A DNA stretch of 64,000 bases, taken from the NCBI RefSeq assembly GCF_021155775.2, contig NC_060234.1, positions 23,492,026 through 23,556,025 on the forward strand. Reading direction: 5' to 3'. Below, in pieces: positions 33,346-44,215 of this stretch; the first letter of the stretch is position 1, and the number at the start of each line of letters is the position of its first letter. Source of the DNA: Neodiprion pinetum. Lineage: Eukaryota > Arthropoda > Insecta > Hymenoptera > Diprionidae. The position numbers and the translations under genes were made by a program. Below the pieces are notes generated by a model that worked only from the letters and a program-made list of their open reading frames with translations, did no database searches and was not told where the DNA came from.

Positions 33346-35767
33346 ACTTTTTTTTGCGCGTCGATTTTGTAAACAGTATATAAAAAAGTTGCGCAATCTC
33401 GATGTGCTGATTTTTCAGTTCTTCGGTCAATTTTTTGACGAACAATAAAGTTTTGAAGTTCCACGGCGCCTTTTGCGCGTGGACTTGATACCCTTCAGTT
33501 ATGAGAAAAAGCACCTCATTTGAAAACCGATGCTCAATGCGCATGAACATGAATCTCGGTAGTGTATACTGATAGTGAAAAGTCTTGGCGTAAGTATTTG
33601 TGTAATATATATGAAATGTACAGAAATACTCGTTTAACTGATCGTATTATTTTCTGTTTCAGGGCAACAAAACCAAGTTTTTAACAAATGTCACGACAAT
33701 TATAAAACGTTCAGTCGAAAAAGTTATTCACTTTAATAATTCAAAGCAGAATGAGATGTCAATTCAAAAAATTTAGAATGTTTGTTATTTGTTAATACAA
33801 TTAATAATCGAAGCAATGAATATTAAAGCGAATATCGTGTTGAACTCGACCCATTTTTTGTCAGTGTATGACTTATGTGATTGTGCAAACTAATATCTTC
33901 GTCTGTTTCAGCTAATAAAACCTTTTGTTTGTTTCAGCTACTGAAACCTTTTGTGTGTTTCAGCTTTTTACTTTGTTCTTCTTTCGTCAATTATATTTTT
34001 CACTTATCTAAGCTAAGTATATTCTTGTCTGTGTCGATATGTCACTAATTATATTTTCATTTGTTCCAGATAACTCAGTTTCATCGGCTCTACTGAAAAA
34101 TTAACGTTCTATCTTTTAGGCGTTAGTCTGGTTTAGGTCTGGTTCAGGGTCAGTTATCTTGTTTCCACCGATACACTGATTTAGTAATGTAGTTCAGAAT
34201 CATCATGATCACAAGCTGTAGTAAAATTTATTCAGCTGCAGTTTCTTTTTAATAGCTTTACAGTCTTTTATTGCTATCGTTTCAGTGTCAGTTTTTTTGT
34301 CGAGTCGCCCATTGGGCATGTGCGGTTTGTATTTCACTGTGGAATTATACAGCTCTGTCGTATTTTGGTGGTTGTGCTTATTCTACTCCGATTTGTTTCC
34401 ATTTCATCAAAGATTTCTGTACCGTCATCCGATAGGTAAATGCCAAGGTCTTACAGCGATTCGTATTTTCAGTGTTGGTTTAGTTTTTGATTGTTTTGCG
34501 TATTCACCAGGTTCTCCGTTTTAGTGATTACCTCATACCTCCTATGAAAAAAAACCCGTGCGTGAACATCCGAAGTCAATCACCGTTCGCATATAAGATA
34601 AAAACAATCACCCTTTATCCATAATTAAAGCATTCACATTTCATCGATAATAAATAGTCAGCAGGTTATATGAACACAAAAATTTTGAAGCAACTGCGAA
34701 CATACGCGAAAACAAATTGATTGGGAAAAACAATTCACCATAATTAACATGTGGGAAAAGGTCATCCACAATTTTTCGAAGAACGTAAGATCGATCTTGC
34801 AACTATTCTTCGTGGAGTAGGCCTACTGGGGATACCACGTAAAAAAAAAACGCGCCGGGTGCTCTACCGTTTGCGGTGGTGTGGAAACAAGCATAACTAA
34901 ACTTATTTTCACTGGTCAAATACTAACATCTTGTCATTTTGTAAATGACAATTTTATTTTTGCGTAAATTTAAGTCATTGTCAATAAAACTCATGCTTCG
35001 ATAATGTGTAACGCACGTGGAATCGTAATACCTTCGGATTTCTCTAGTTTAGTCAGAGTGAATTTCACGTAAATTCATTTTTCTTTTTCACGAATTTCAT
35101 TTTCCAATTAAAGTCCACAAAGTGCACATACCTTTGGCAATTTAGAGTTTGACAATTCCAGCATCTTTCCCGTTCGATCCTTCGCAGTCGACAGAGTAAA
35201 ATCGTTGAATCGTAAAATTCGAAAATTTGACTCGCTATTCGTTGAACAACTCGACTTTTCGGAGAAATTAGTTCAATTTCAGTTGCCTATCCGGCACAGC
35301 ATCCCCAGTATTTCTATCTTGAACTTCTTATATTATAAGAATGTGTAAAAAACCACGGAAATCTAACGTCAGTTGAGAAATTATTTCTATATGTCAGCTG
35401 CATCTTCTTTCGGAATGAAGATATTAGCGTTGACTGAAGATATATATTATTATCTCCAGTTAATGGTGCGAGTGAAGTATTAAATATATATACAGAAATT
35501 ACATAAGGTACATGTAGGATCATCTATATATCTTCATTCTTAGATTAACTTCTTCGACTATGTCTCCCACCCTTTGCATCAAGAAAAGGTTTCTAGCTCT
35601 GTTAACAGTAAACCAGGTGCATGTTTATTGTGCATCTATTTAGATAACATTATTTTTGTCGATCCGATGGAGTCAGATTTACTTTGCCGAATTTGGCCCA
35701 AATGAATTTGCGTAGTTGAAAAGTATACGGCGTCCATACAGGGTTGTATGAAAATTTAACGTTCCAT
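33346..35767. other. Spacer without recognised genes
   Basis: AT-rich. It includes three copies of a 26 bp unit at 33901-33963, each with a pyrimidine tract and GTTTCAG. No gene was identified; frames up to 79 codons (34285-34524, and 33314-33550 on the minus strand) have no recognisable domain. Confidence 0.35.
33901..33963 (+). repeat. 26 bp triplicated unit with GTTTCAG
   Basis: GTTTCAG recurs at 33905, 33931 and 33957 with intervening CTAATAAAACCTTTT and CTACTGAAACCTTTT. Each unit looks like a splice acceptor (pyrimidines then CAG). Confidence 0.8.
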
Positions 35768-35815
35768 GAACAAGGAATCCTTGTTTCTCAAGGAAGGACT
35801 ATGAATACGGGTGTA
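35768..35815. mobile_element. Solo end of the 35895-36401 element
   Basis: GAACAAGGAATCCTTGTTTC followed by CAAGGAAGGACTATGAATAC and GGGTGTA matches the right end of the element at 35895-36401 in the same orientation. It is a truncated copy or the remnant of a nested insertion. Confidence 0.75.
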
Positions 35816-35894
35816 GAGGTAAAGAGTCCGAACGCAATGCTAGCCAAATGGTCGGTGAAAGTGATTAAGGATCCGATCGTAGGCCTGGCAAGGC

Positions 35895-36401
35895 TACACC
35901 CGTATTCATAGTTCCTCCTTATCTCAAGGATAAAGGACGCCTTGATGAAGGCTTCCTTGAATCTCAGAGTCGTCCTCGTTTCATGGTCACAACTTGGCTT
36001 TCCGTTCCAGAAGGAAGACATATTTAGGGATATGTGATTGCTTATGGTGGTGAAACTGCTGATCGAAGCGCCACTCGGCTATATTTAAATCTAACTTGAA
36101 CTGCTTAGCTCTCATTGTCAAGTTGCGTCGGTTGATGAGAGTGTATAACCTCAAAGAAGTTAACCTATAGACTGGCTGTGATCTGCGTCATACGGGTCAT
36201 AAGTGCATAGACGCCAAGCGCAAGCTCCACGAAACGAAACAGCCAATCGCAGTGCCGAAGGTTTCCTCAAGGAAGCTCGAGACCTGCCTTGAAAGAAGGG
36301 GGCCAATAAGGCTCCTTATTCTGTCGAGGAAGGTCTATGAAACGTGAAATGAGGAACAAGGAACTCTTGTTCCTCAAGGAAGGACTATGAATACGGGTGT
36401 A
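35895..36401. mobile_element. 507 bp MITE with TACACCCGTATTCATAG ends
   Basis: The left end TACACCCGTATTCATAGTTC at 35895 is matched inversely by the right end, whose reverse complement reads TACACCCGTATTCATAGTCC. Partial inward similarity continues through CTTCCTTGA-type sequence. There is no transposase. The right end lies 17 bp before a TATA-like motif upstream of the THAP gene. Confidence 0.8.
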
Positions 36402-36418
36402 AATTATCGTTGATGTTC

Positions 36419-36426
36419 TATATAAA
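36419..36426 (+). promoter_or_regulatory. TATA-like box upstream of the THAP gene
   Basis: TATATAAA lies about 110 bp upstream of the THAP start codon, leaving room for a start site near 36450 and a leader of about 85 bases. It is supported only by sequence and position. Confidence 0.4.
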
Positions 36427-36534
36427 TTGAGCGGCAGCATTTAGGGGTGTTGTTTCGAAAACAAATCTCCGTAACCTAAGTTCATGTATCCATCAGCGGC
36501 TGGCTTGCTTCGTTTACAGTAATATAAAACAAAC

Positions 36535-38588
36535 ATGCCGAAAGCCTGCATTGTTCCGAAGTGTAAGACTGGTCAGAGAACTCACAAAGTAAAGTGCTCA
36601 GTATTCAGAGTACCGCAGAATCGACGACTACGCAAACAGTGGGAAGCTAAGATCCCTGGCATAGTTTTCCTCAAAGCAAACCAGTACGTTTGTGAGAAAC
36701 ACTTTAGCAAAGAATGCATAATCAGGAAATGGATTAAGTACGACTCTCAGGGGAATATCGTAGCAGAGGTAATTTGAAATAATTCCACTGTTGATGAATT
36801 TTTTTGCTCTCGTACAGTCCAACGCAGTTGAAGTTGTGAAACCAGTACTACGAGTCGATGCAACTTTTATTATTTTGTATTCGTATTTAGTGAACTGCTT
36901 GATATGACTAATTTTCAAATTTTAGTCACCGTATCAGCGACCACGATTAGCAGAATCAGCTCTTCCCACTATATTCAAAGATGAATCAAATGCTAATGCT
37001 TTAGTGAAGACCAAGAAAATCTCCTCAGTTGACAGGATGTGTGTTGATAATCACAGTAATAGTGCGCCCAAAATCGAAGGTACATATGCTCAAAAATAGG
37101 TATTACTTATAATATATAAGACATTGACCTGTACGAGTAATGTCTAAGTATTAAATAATACCAGAATTTCTTTCATTAGAAAATAATCACATCGGAGATT
37201 CATCACCTGTACATGAAATAGAACAGAAGCCTCGGCTCGTTCGTCAAATATTGCCACAGTTGGACCGAAATGTGCCATGCATTCAATCGGAGTCGATTCA
37301 TAAGGAAACATCGATGGTTTTAAATCAAATCAAAATACCAGGTACACAACATCCTTGCATATTGGCAATGAGTTAAATTAAATTGAATTTAATAGTAACA
37401 TTTGTTCCATATTCCAATAGAATAAATGAGACATTTGATTATAGTTTGAATATGTCAACGAAAATGTGTATGTACGAAACTCAAGATAACATTAGTGAGT
37501 CATTTATAAGATGTGTACACAAGCTTTGGTCGTTTGGCCTTGTTCAAACATAACCAATATAAGATGTATTTTCTTAATCATTTATCTTATAAGTTGTAAT
37601 AGGCAGGAACAAACTGCTTGGGTCCAATTGTCAAGCAGTGGATACAAACAAAGAGGTCACGAAAAGTTCAATCGACAATCAACAAATATGTTGGCATCTT
37701 CCGACAAAACCCAAAAGCTGCCAAGATTCTCCTACTTTACCATTCAGAAAAACCGTAATTTCTCAGCAGACACATAATTCGATGAACTTGAGTACCAGTG
37801 GGTTTCTGAAAGCAATCACTAGTACATGTAAGTATTATTTTTAGTCAAAATACCGTGAAGCAAATGGATAAAAAACAAAAATATACATTTTACCAGAAAA
37901 CCACCTGATTGTTTCCATTGCAGCTCTATGGATAAACAACGATCTATTGGTTAAACTTCCGCCGATGTGGTGTGTAACTGAATCGTGTAGAGGAACTGAA
38001 CGTTTCTGGATATTTACAGACATACGACTCATGTTCAATAATGACATACGTAGTCCCGTTATAGAAAAGAGTGTCATTATCCACGCTGATGGTACAATCT
38101 CTTATCAGGTACAGGGGAAGGCTGTAGAATTTCACGAATTGCAAGCGCTTAGAAACACCGAAGATATTACATTGCTGCCTGCGATCTTGTTTAAATTTCA
38201 ATGTACGCGTGTATGCAAAGGAACTGGACCAATTGTCGAGAGCCTCTTTCAGGAAGGAACTGCTTATCGCAATAACCGCGGAGACTGGCATAGCATTCAC
38301 TGCGAACTACTGACAAAAAAAAACCGTTGCGAATACTGTGTCCGACTGAAAAAAACACTCCTCCAAAAAAAGGCAAGACTTGAAAAGCGTGCTGAAATGA
38401 AGAAAATTTACCGCACTTCGAATTCCAATGATCTAAAAAAATTGATGGTCTTGAAGAAGACAATTTATAGGCTAAGACAAGAAAATAATCGTGCACATTA
38501 TCGAATTTTGCTATTGAAGAATGCATTAAAACGCACCGAGATCAATTCTGAGAAAAATAATGCCGATAGCGGAAGAAGGGTTAAATAA
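36535..38588 (+). CDS. THAP zinc-finger domain protein, 5 exons
   Basis: A sequence-specific DNA-binding protein, presumably nuclear. Exons 36535-36768, 36926-37079, 37180-37341, 37603-37827 and 37924-38588 join with matching phases (0, 1, 1, 1) into 479 residues. The N-terminal THAP finger shows the C2CH ligands Cys5, Cys10, Cys53 and His56, the conserved Pro27 and Trp36, and the closing motif ALPTIF at residues 90-95 (family consensus AVPTIF), split over exons 1 and 2. A polar linker of about 200 residues follows. The last exon encodes a folded region, a CEYC motif, then a Lys/Leu-rich helical C-terminus likely to form a coiled coil. No transposase-like catalytic region was recognised, but THAP domains are shared with P-element transposases, so a domesticated origin is possible. 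The targets are unknown. Confidence 0.85.
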
Positions 38589-39073
38589 CCAAAGATATTC
38601 AGCCATACGAATTGTGCTTTCAATTACGGTGAACATTCGCGTTTCCGGGTATTACGATTGCAGTTTACGGAGAGTTTACGGAGATTATTCCATTGCTATG
38701 CACCCCTACACCACGGGGCTATTTGTCATTGGTAAAATAAAAATGCGGCTTCAAAACCAATCATACTAAAGAAACACTAGTTAGTAGAGAACAATCTTTC
38801 TCCTTGAAAACATAAGTAATGACACGTAATCTTGTTATCTGGCGACATGTGTCTGAGAAAAGCGATACCCGTCTGCTCCAAGGACTTTGCTTACTCTGGT
38901 TTAGTAATAAATTTAGTGATTTTATATTTTTTGACCTCGCTGTTGTGTTGTAAAAAGAATTGTAACGTCCCATTCATTGTTCAATAAAATGTATGAGAGG
39001 ATAGACTTGGCTTGTACGGTCAAAATACAGTTTTGTACTACCTTAACATTATATGTTAAATTCGAGAGACAAC
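38589..39073 (+). other. THAP gene 3' UTR and spacer
   Basis: Non-coding DNA after the stop codon. AATAAA at 38983-38988 (within TTCAATAAAATG) is a plausible poly(A) signal, giving a 3' UTR of about 400 bases. Confidence 0.5.
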
Positions 39074-39404
39074 ACCGTATTCTTCCGAATATAAGTCGAG
39101 GTTTTTCGTTGCCAACATGACTCCCTAAAATCGTCCTTGACGCGGGCTTGACTTATATTCAGGATTTTTTTGGAAATTCACTTTACACACTAAAATTGTT
39201 TTTTATGAATATTTCAATCGTCAAATTAGACCAGTTGAATTCACGCTGCGATATTTTAATAATTTACCCAAGTTCCATTGATAAATCTACCTGTTTAAAA
39301 AAATACAAGTCGGTTTATATTCAGTACCTAAAAAAAGTCCTGAAATGCAGACTAAAGACTGGGGGTCGACTCATATCGTCGATTTATATTCGGAACAATA
39401 CGGT
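39074..39404. mobile_element. 331 bp terminal-inverted-repeat element
   Basis: The left end ACCGTATTCTTCCGAATATA is matched inversely at the right, whose reverse complement reads ACCGTATTGTTCCGAATATA. Similarity extends inward as AAGTCGA/AAATCGA. An 87-codon frame inside has no known domain. It resembles short DNA transposons with CCGTATT ends, but the superfamily was not assigned. Confidence 0.75.
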
Positions 39405-40591
39405 AATATAAATGAGTTCTTTGAATAGATCAGTATGTAAGGCATGCAATAGCTTAGTATGTTCACGTAACATAGTTGCGTTAAGTTCTTTTAAAAGGTC
39501 TTGTGACGTTTATGTTAATCTGGTTTTCAATTAGTAGTACCTCAGAGCAAATAGACATGGAGGAACCATCGACGCCGAAAATCTAGCCCCGAGCTGGGAA
39601 GAGAGAGGGACGTAGTGAGACTTGCAGCATGATGTATATGGAGCATTTCGTGTTAGATCGACCTGGTCTGACCCATGACCTGTCATTTGAATTACGATTT
39701 TTTACATGATTGCTTTGACTCCAAGGAACTCATTTTTTCTCTAAACTTTTTTCCAATTGACCTAAATTAGTTGCGATTTTTGGTAACGACCATATTGATC
39801 GACACAATTCAAGAATCAGTAATAATTCTGAAAAGTCGTTTGTGAGATATCCAAATTTTCGAGCTTTGAACACAGAGGTTCGTAACTTATACTTACTTGC
39901 CGAGAGATCATAATGCTTGGGGATCTTTCCTGATTTCACGACAAAGACTGGAAATACTTAATTTGTTCTTGCATTTTTATTGCGATGTAGCTTTGATAAC
40001 TTCATTGTTTTATATTTCAGATATTTTTACCTAGATTTCATTACTTTTTGTAAGTATGCGGCAATGACACTGCCGTACTGTACTAACAGATGAACTAATT
40101 GTAAGTGAACCACGATATTTGTACTTGTTGAGATCCGCAGCATTTATACACGATATCATTATTCTTGCTTGTGTTGCCACGATGAGAGTGCGATATAGGA
40201 ATACTACTAATCCAATTGATGCTCCCATACGTTCATGCTGCTGCCTCAATTTTCTATCAAGTAATAAACACATTGCGAGGTGAAAATGGTAGAGGAAGCT
40301 TTTTTCTTTTTTTTTTTTCTACCAACACATTTCATTCGACACTTTTAAAGAAAACAATGTATGATATTATTCGTATTGCACGATTTATTGATGAACATTT
40401 TTTTACAGCAAAGTCATAAAATTACAATCAACTTGTTTATGACATAAACCTTTCACAGAGGAATTGAACAAAGTATAAATGAGATGCATTATTGTGCCGT
40501 TGAAAGTCGAATGAACTTCAAAAATTCAATTATATTTGCACAGTTCGATCGGTTAGCTAAACAGTTCAATTGTAAATTAAAATGTGTAAAA
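39405..40591. other. Spacer left of the tandem duplication
   Basis: AT-rich, with no recognised gene or repeat. Frames under 81 codons only. Confidence 0.4.
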
Positions 40592-41338
40592 CTTGAACCA
40601 AATTAATGTGAAAAAAGTCTACTTGTCTATGCAGTAAGCATTTAAGTACGTATTTTCTTTGTCTTAATTTTTTTCATCTCTTTTTTAGCCCATTTCTTTC
40701 TTGCAGTTCGTTAAATTGACCAGACCTGAAGTCCGAGTCTTCGACTTGTATGTGTACATCATATGTCAGAAAGCTCGCAAGTCGTCACAGGTTGCCAGGT
40801 TGTCAAATCATCAATATAACCCAGAATAACTAGAGCCACTGCCAAAAGGTAATTGGCATTGAAAGCTTGTACGAAGAGACATGCACTTGTCGTTTCGTCG
40901 TTCTAAAGAGGGAGACTAATCATAAGAGTCTTGGAGTTTTCACTGCTTAAAGAAATAAAAGCATTAGTTGCAGATATTGATGTAGCAAGACAGGAGAATT
41001 TAGTTTATGGTGATAAACTCCAACACGAAATACTGGCCGTTTCGTTCCTTTTTGATTTTTTTTGGTTTTTTTTTTGTAAATCTCTGAGTGCCCTCCATCT
41101 TGACAATTTCAGTCCTTTGTCCTCTTAGACAATTTTATCTTTCGGTTGATCTGTTAAAAAATATAAATTTGTTAATGGTAAAATCCTTCCAACGTGACTA
41201 CAACAGCGTAAAAAACTGTTTTCAAGTGCTGAAATGAATATTTTTGTCTGCTGACTATCATGAAAAAAGTATTCGCAATGCTTGTAGACTTGTAGAATCA
41301 CGCTATTTGTTTCGTTGACACGGTTCAACCAACAGGAT

Positions 41339-41613
41339 ACACGGATAGAAAAATCTGAGAAAAATTACCCTGCTGTCTATAATCGTGATGTAAAAGACAC
41401 CTAATGCAGTTTTTACGGTGCTGCATCAGGAAAATGCGTGCTCACATTTTAAATGTTGTGCTGCCGAAATACATAGTTTCTAAGCAATGTGGTAATTATT
41501 TTCATAAAAACCTATAATTTTTGTAACATGCATCAATAAAAAATGCATAAGGTGTCTTTTACATCACGATTATAGACAGTAGGGTAATTTTTCTCAGATT
41601 TTTCTCTCCGTGT
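41339..41613. mobile_element. MITE with about 70 bp inverted ends, unit 1 copy
   Basis: The left end ACACGGATAGAAAAATCTGA and the inverted right end ACACGGAGAGAAAAATCTGA continue through GAAAAATTACCCT and TGTCTATAATCGTGATGTAA to AAAGACACCT. There is no coding capacity in 275 bp. It is shared with unit 2, so it was present before the duplication. Confidence 0.85.
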
Positions 41614-41742
41614 AGCTGCGAGAGGTTGATACTTTGCTACTCAAGTGAGACTTTGTACAGAGGTTGATAGTTTAGAAACAAATACGAGTTAGCTAACGAA
41701 AGAGAAAATATTACCGAATAGAAAAATCTACCAAAGTATTAC

Positions 41743-42137
41743 CTTGTCCTTTTCCCATACGCCCGATGTTGGATGCAGCTGGAGAACTTGCTCCGATGAT
41801 TTTTCTATTAACGTCGTATACGTCCGAACCCCTTTGTTTTCCTGTATTTCCTTCTTCGCGAGAGAATTTACGAATCTCGACTCTTCCAATTTTTTTTACA
41901 GTGTGTTCTGAGGTCTGCCATATTCTCTTCCGCTGACAATAAGAAATGAGAAACTGTCAAGACCGTTGACTTAAGTACGTACCTGTCACTGGGGCCGGTA
42001 AGAAAAAAAGGAGGATAGTTTTCGTATAATCCACACGAGCGACATTGAACTTGACAACACTGGCTCCTAGCTTTGGTTTATCATAATATTCGCCCAGTTC
42101 TCCTTGTAACTTTATTGTCAAATTTATTGCCAACAAG
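41743..42137 (-). pseudogene. Unrecognised two-exon coding-like fragment, unit 1
   Basis: On the minus strand an open stretch (about 42137 to 41983) encodes a Leu/Lys-rich segment containing GELGEYYDKPKLGASVVKF and ends at donor G|GTACGT. After a 50 bp intron-like gap with a CAG acceptor, a second stretch runs 41932-41743 to donor AAG|GTAATA. The phase-1 frame reaches an A8 run at about 41892-41899 and then meets stops. One extra A would let it continue as KLEESRFVNSLAKKEIQ and onward to the donor. The same A8 occurs in unit 2, so the break is older than the duplication, or the exon model is wrong. I do not recognise the family. Confidence 0.4.
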
Positions 42138-42160
42138 CTTCGTAGATTTCATTTCTGTTT

Positions 42161-43342
42161 GATTCGCAGTTGGAAACAGCTACTATATATACATATGTAT
42201 AGTACTTGATGTGAAAGATCACTCAAAAACAAGCAACCCGATAGTTTCCAAATCGTACTCTTGGAACCGTTTAAGGGGGAATATCAGTGTGAAAAAAAAA
42301 ATCGATTTTTTTTTCTTGCTTAAATAGATAGTTTTGACAAATTTTGAAAACAACTTTCGGCTTAGAAGTATTCGAAATTGGCACCAAGCGTCGACGCTTG
42401 TTTTTTATCAACATTTAAGTTACATCATTCAATTTTATCCTTTCGAAACTTTAAACGCGTTTTTCTCGAAACCATGTTTTTTGACCTGGTTGACAGCATA
42501 ACTCTGTCAAATTTTGTCCAATTGACTTCGTTCAAAAAGGATTCTCTTCAGAAAACTTATCGCTATCGTCGCATCGTAGTGTTTTTTTCAAAATTGTTTA
42601 ATTTTTTTTTTATTCATAATTTACTGCTAATTTTTTATGCAAAATTCTTTTTTTTTTCAAATGGCCGCCATTTTTTTTCAATCAAAATTTTCAAATTTCC
42701 CACGATGCTGCGATATCTATACCATCATAATTTCATAATCTTTTTGAACTTTTGAGTTCAGATGCTTGCTGTGGCACTCATGTAGTCAACTGTCGGGAAG
42801 TTTTTTTTTGAGACGCCATTTTGCGACCGCTCCTCTGCTTTATAAAATGTACTGAAAATAAAAAAAAAATTTCCCTGTATACTTCAATGCTTCAATGATA
42901 AATACACAAAATCCCAAATAATTCGATCGAGCCGTTTTCTCAAAAAAAAATTCTCAAAAAATACCTAATTTTTCAGCCTGTCACACTGATATTCACCCTT
43001 ACACGTACACGTACTACTTCATGAAAAATTTGATTTTCAATAATTACAGCGCCATCTGTATCCGATCGAAAAAAAATGTCGAATAAAACTTGTGTATTTT
43101 CCCATGGACAATTTGAATCTGCAATAAAAAATAGTGGTATCCACTTAAGATTTCAAAGTTACTACCCCTCACGCCCTCAGGGGTTGGGGTGGAGGGTTGA
43201 ATTTTACGGGGTTAGTTTTCCCCATCAAAATCAAACAGTTTAAGTCTCGTACATTTCTTTGTACAATTCGTATTTCTTGAGATATTTTGATGTCTCAAGA
43301 TATATACTACATATATATAGTAGCTGTTTCCAACTGCGAATC
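42161..43342. mobile_element. 1.18 kb inverted-repeat-bounded block present only in unit 1
   Basis: GATTCGCAGTTGGAAACAGC at 42161 is followed by TACTATATATA. The inverse (TATATAGTAGCTGTTTCCAA then CTGCGAATC) ends at 43342. Unit 2 retains only the left copy of this sequence at about 51650-51680. This block is therefore either an insertion in unit 1 or a deletion in unit 2. It contains a nested inverted-repeat element. Confidence 0.7.
42272..43001. mobile_element. Nested 730 bp element with TAAGGG ends
   Basis: TAAGGGGGAATATCAGTGTG at 42272 is matched inversely by TCACACTGATATTCACCCTT ending A at 43001, with one mismatch. The interior is T-rich with a 125-codon Phe-rich frame lacking domains. 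It lies wholly inside the unit-1-specific block. Confidence 0.75.
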
Positions 43343-43682
43343 GAATCAATGTATATATATATATATATTCTGATGCATTGAACAAGTGTAATGAGAATGA
43401 ATGAGATACATACGTTCGGTTAGTAACGCAACTAAATGTTTCTTTGCTACGAAATATTTGTTTTTAGTTCTTTATAGTCTGATGTGAATGATTCATTCTT
43501 ACTCTCCAGGTCATCAACTAGATACTGGTTTATTAGAAAATGATTTCAATACCGTTTTGTTAAAATTCGTTTTTTTATTTCGTATCTTTGTTCTGATTCA
43601 ATCAACTCCTTGTTCATTTCATAGTTGTACAGTGACTCCAGTGCGTACAAAACTAGTCAAAATCCAAATCATGCAGTTGATC

Positions 43683-43835
43683 AACTCATATTAAAAACAA
43701 AGCAACAGCTATATACACTAATGGCAGCAAGGAAAACGATCAACCGTACGTAGATGCTGCCTGCTATGTGCCCCAAATAAATGAAATTGCAAAGAAAAGC
43801 ATAAATCCAAACGCATCAGTGTATACAGCCTTTAA
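43683..43835 (+). pseudogene. LINE RNase H fragment, unit 1
   Basis: Fragment of the RNase H region of a non-LTR retrotransposon. The frame reads ATAIYTNGSKENDQPYVDAA and on to SVYTA. The usual catalytic motif is YTDGS; here the Asp is Asn (at about 43713-43730), and unit 2 keeps Asp. The fragment ends at VYTA, just where the second catalytic Glu would follow, next to the piggyBac-flanking sequence. Confidence 0.75.
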
Positions 43836-44215
43836 AATAACTTTAAACCCTTCGACAGTGGGACTGTTGCAAAAATTTGATGTCGGTGCAACAATAAATT
43901 GCTGTCAAGGCCTTGTTCAACGGAAAGAATAGTAAAGTGAAAAAATAGATTCGATGTATACGAGAAACATATAACCATGGATCCTGGCCATGGAGACCCT
44001 ATATTTATGATCAAGAGAGACCGGGCTCTGATGGTTCCTGCCGAAGCAAGTGTGATTATTGGTTCACTTGGAAATGCGCAATTTCAAAGAGAGAACAGTC
44101 GAGAACTTTGATTGAAAATAAATCGACGGTCATTTTTACAGTAAAAAATACTATTATTTATGTATAAACAAGAAATGATGACTGAAAACAAATACTAAAT
44201 GTACAAAATAAACAA

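Noticed and set aside
33314..33550. 78-codon minus frame with fairly protein-like composition
   Set aside because: It starts next to the 38 bp minisatellite, has no recognisable domain and no splice support.
40931..41128. 65-codon frame repeated at 50420-50617
   Set aside because: Conserved only because of the tandem duplication; it runs into a T-rich tract and has no domain.
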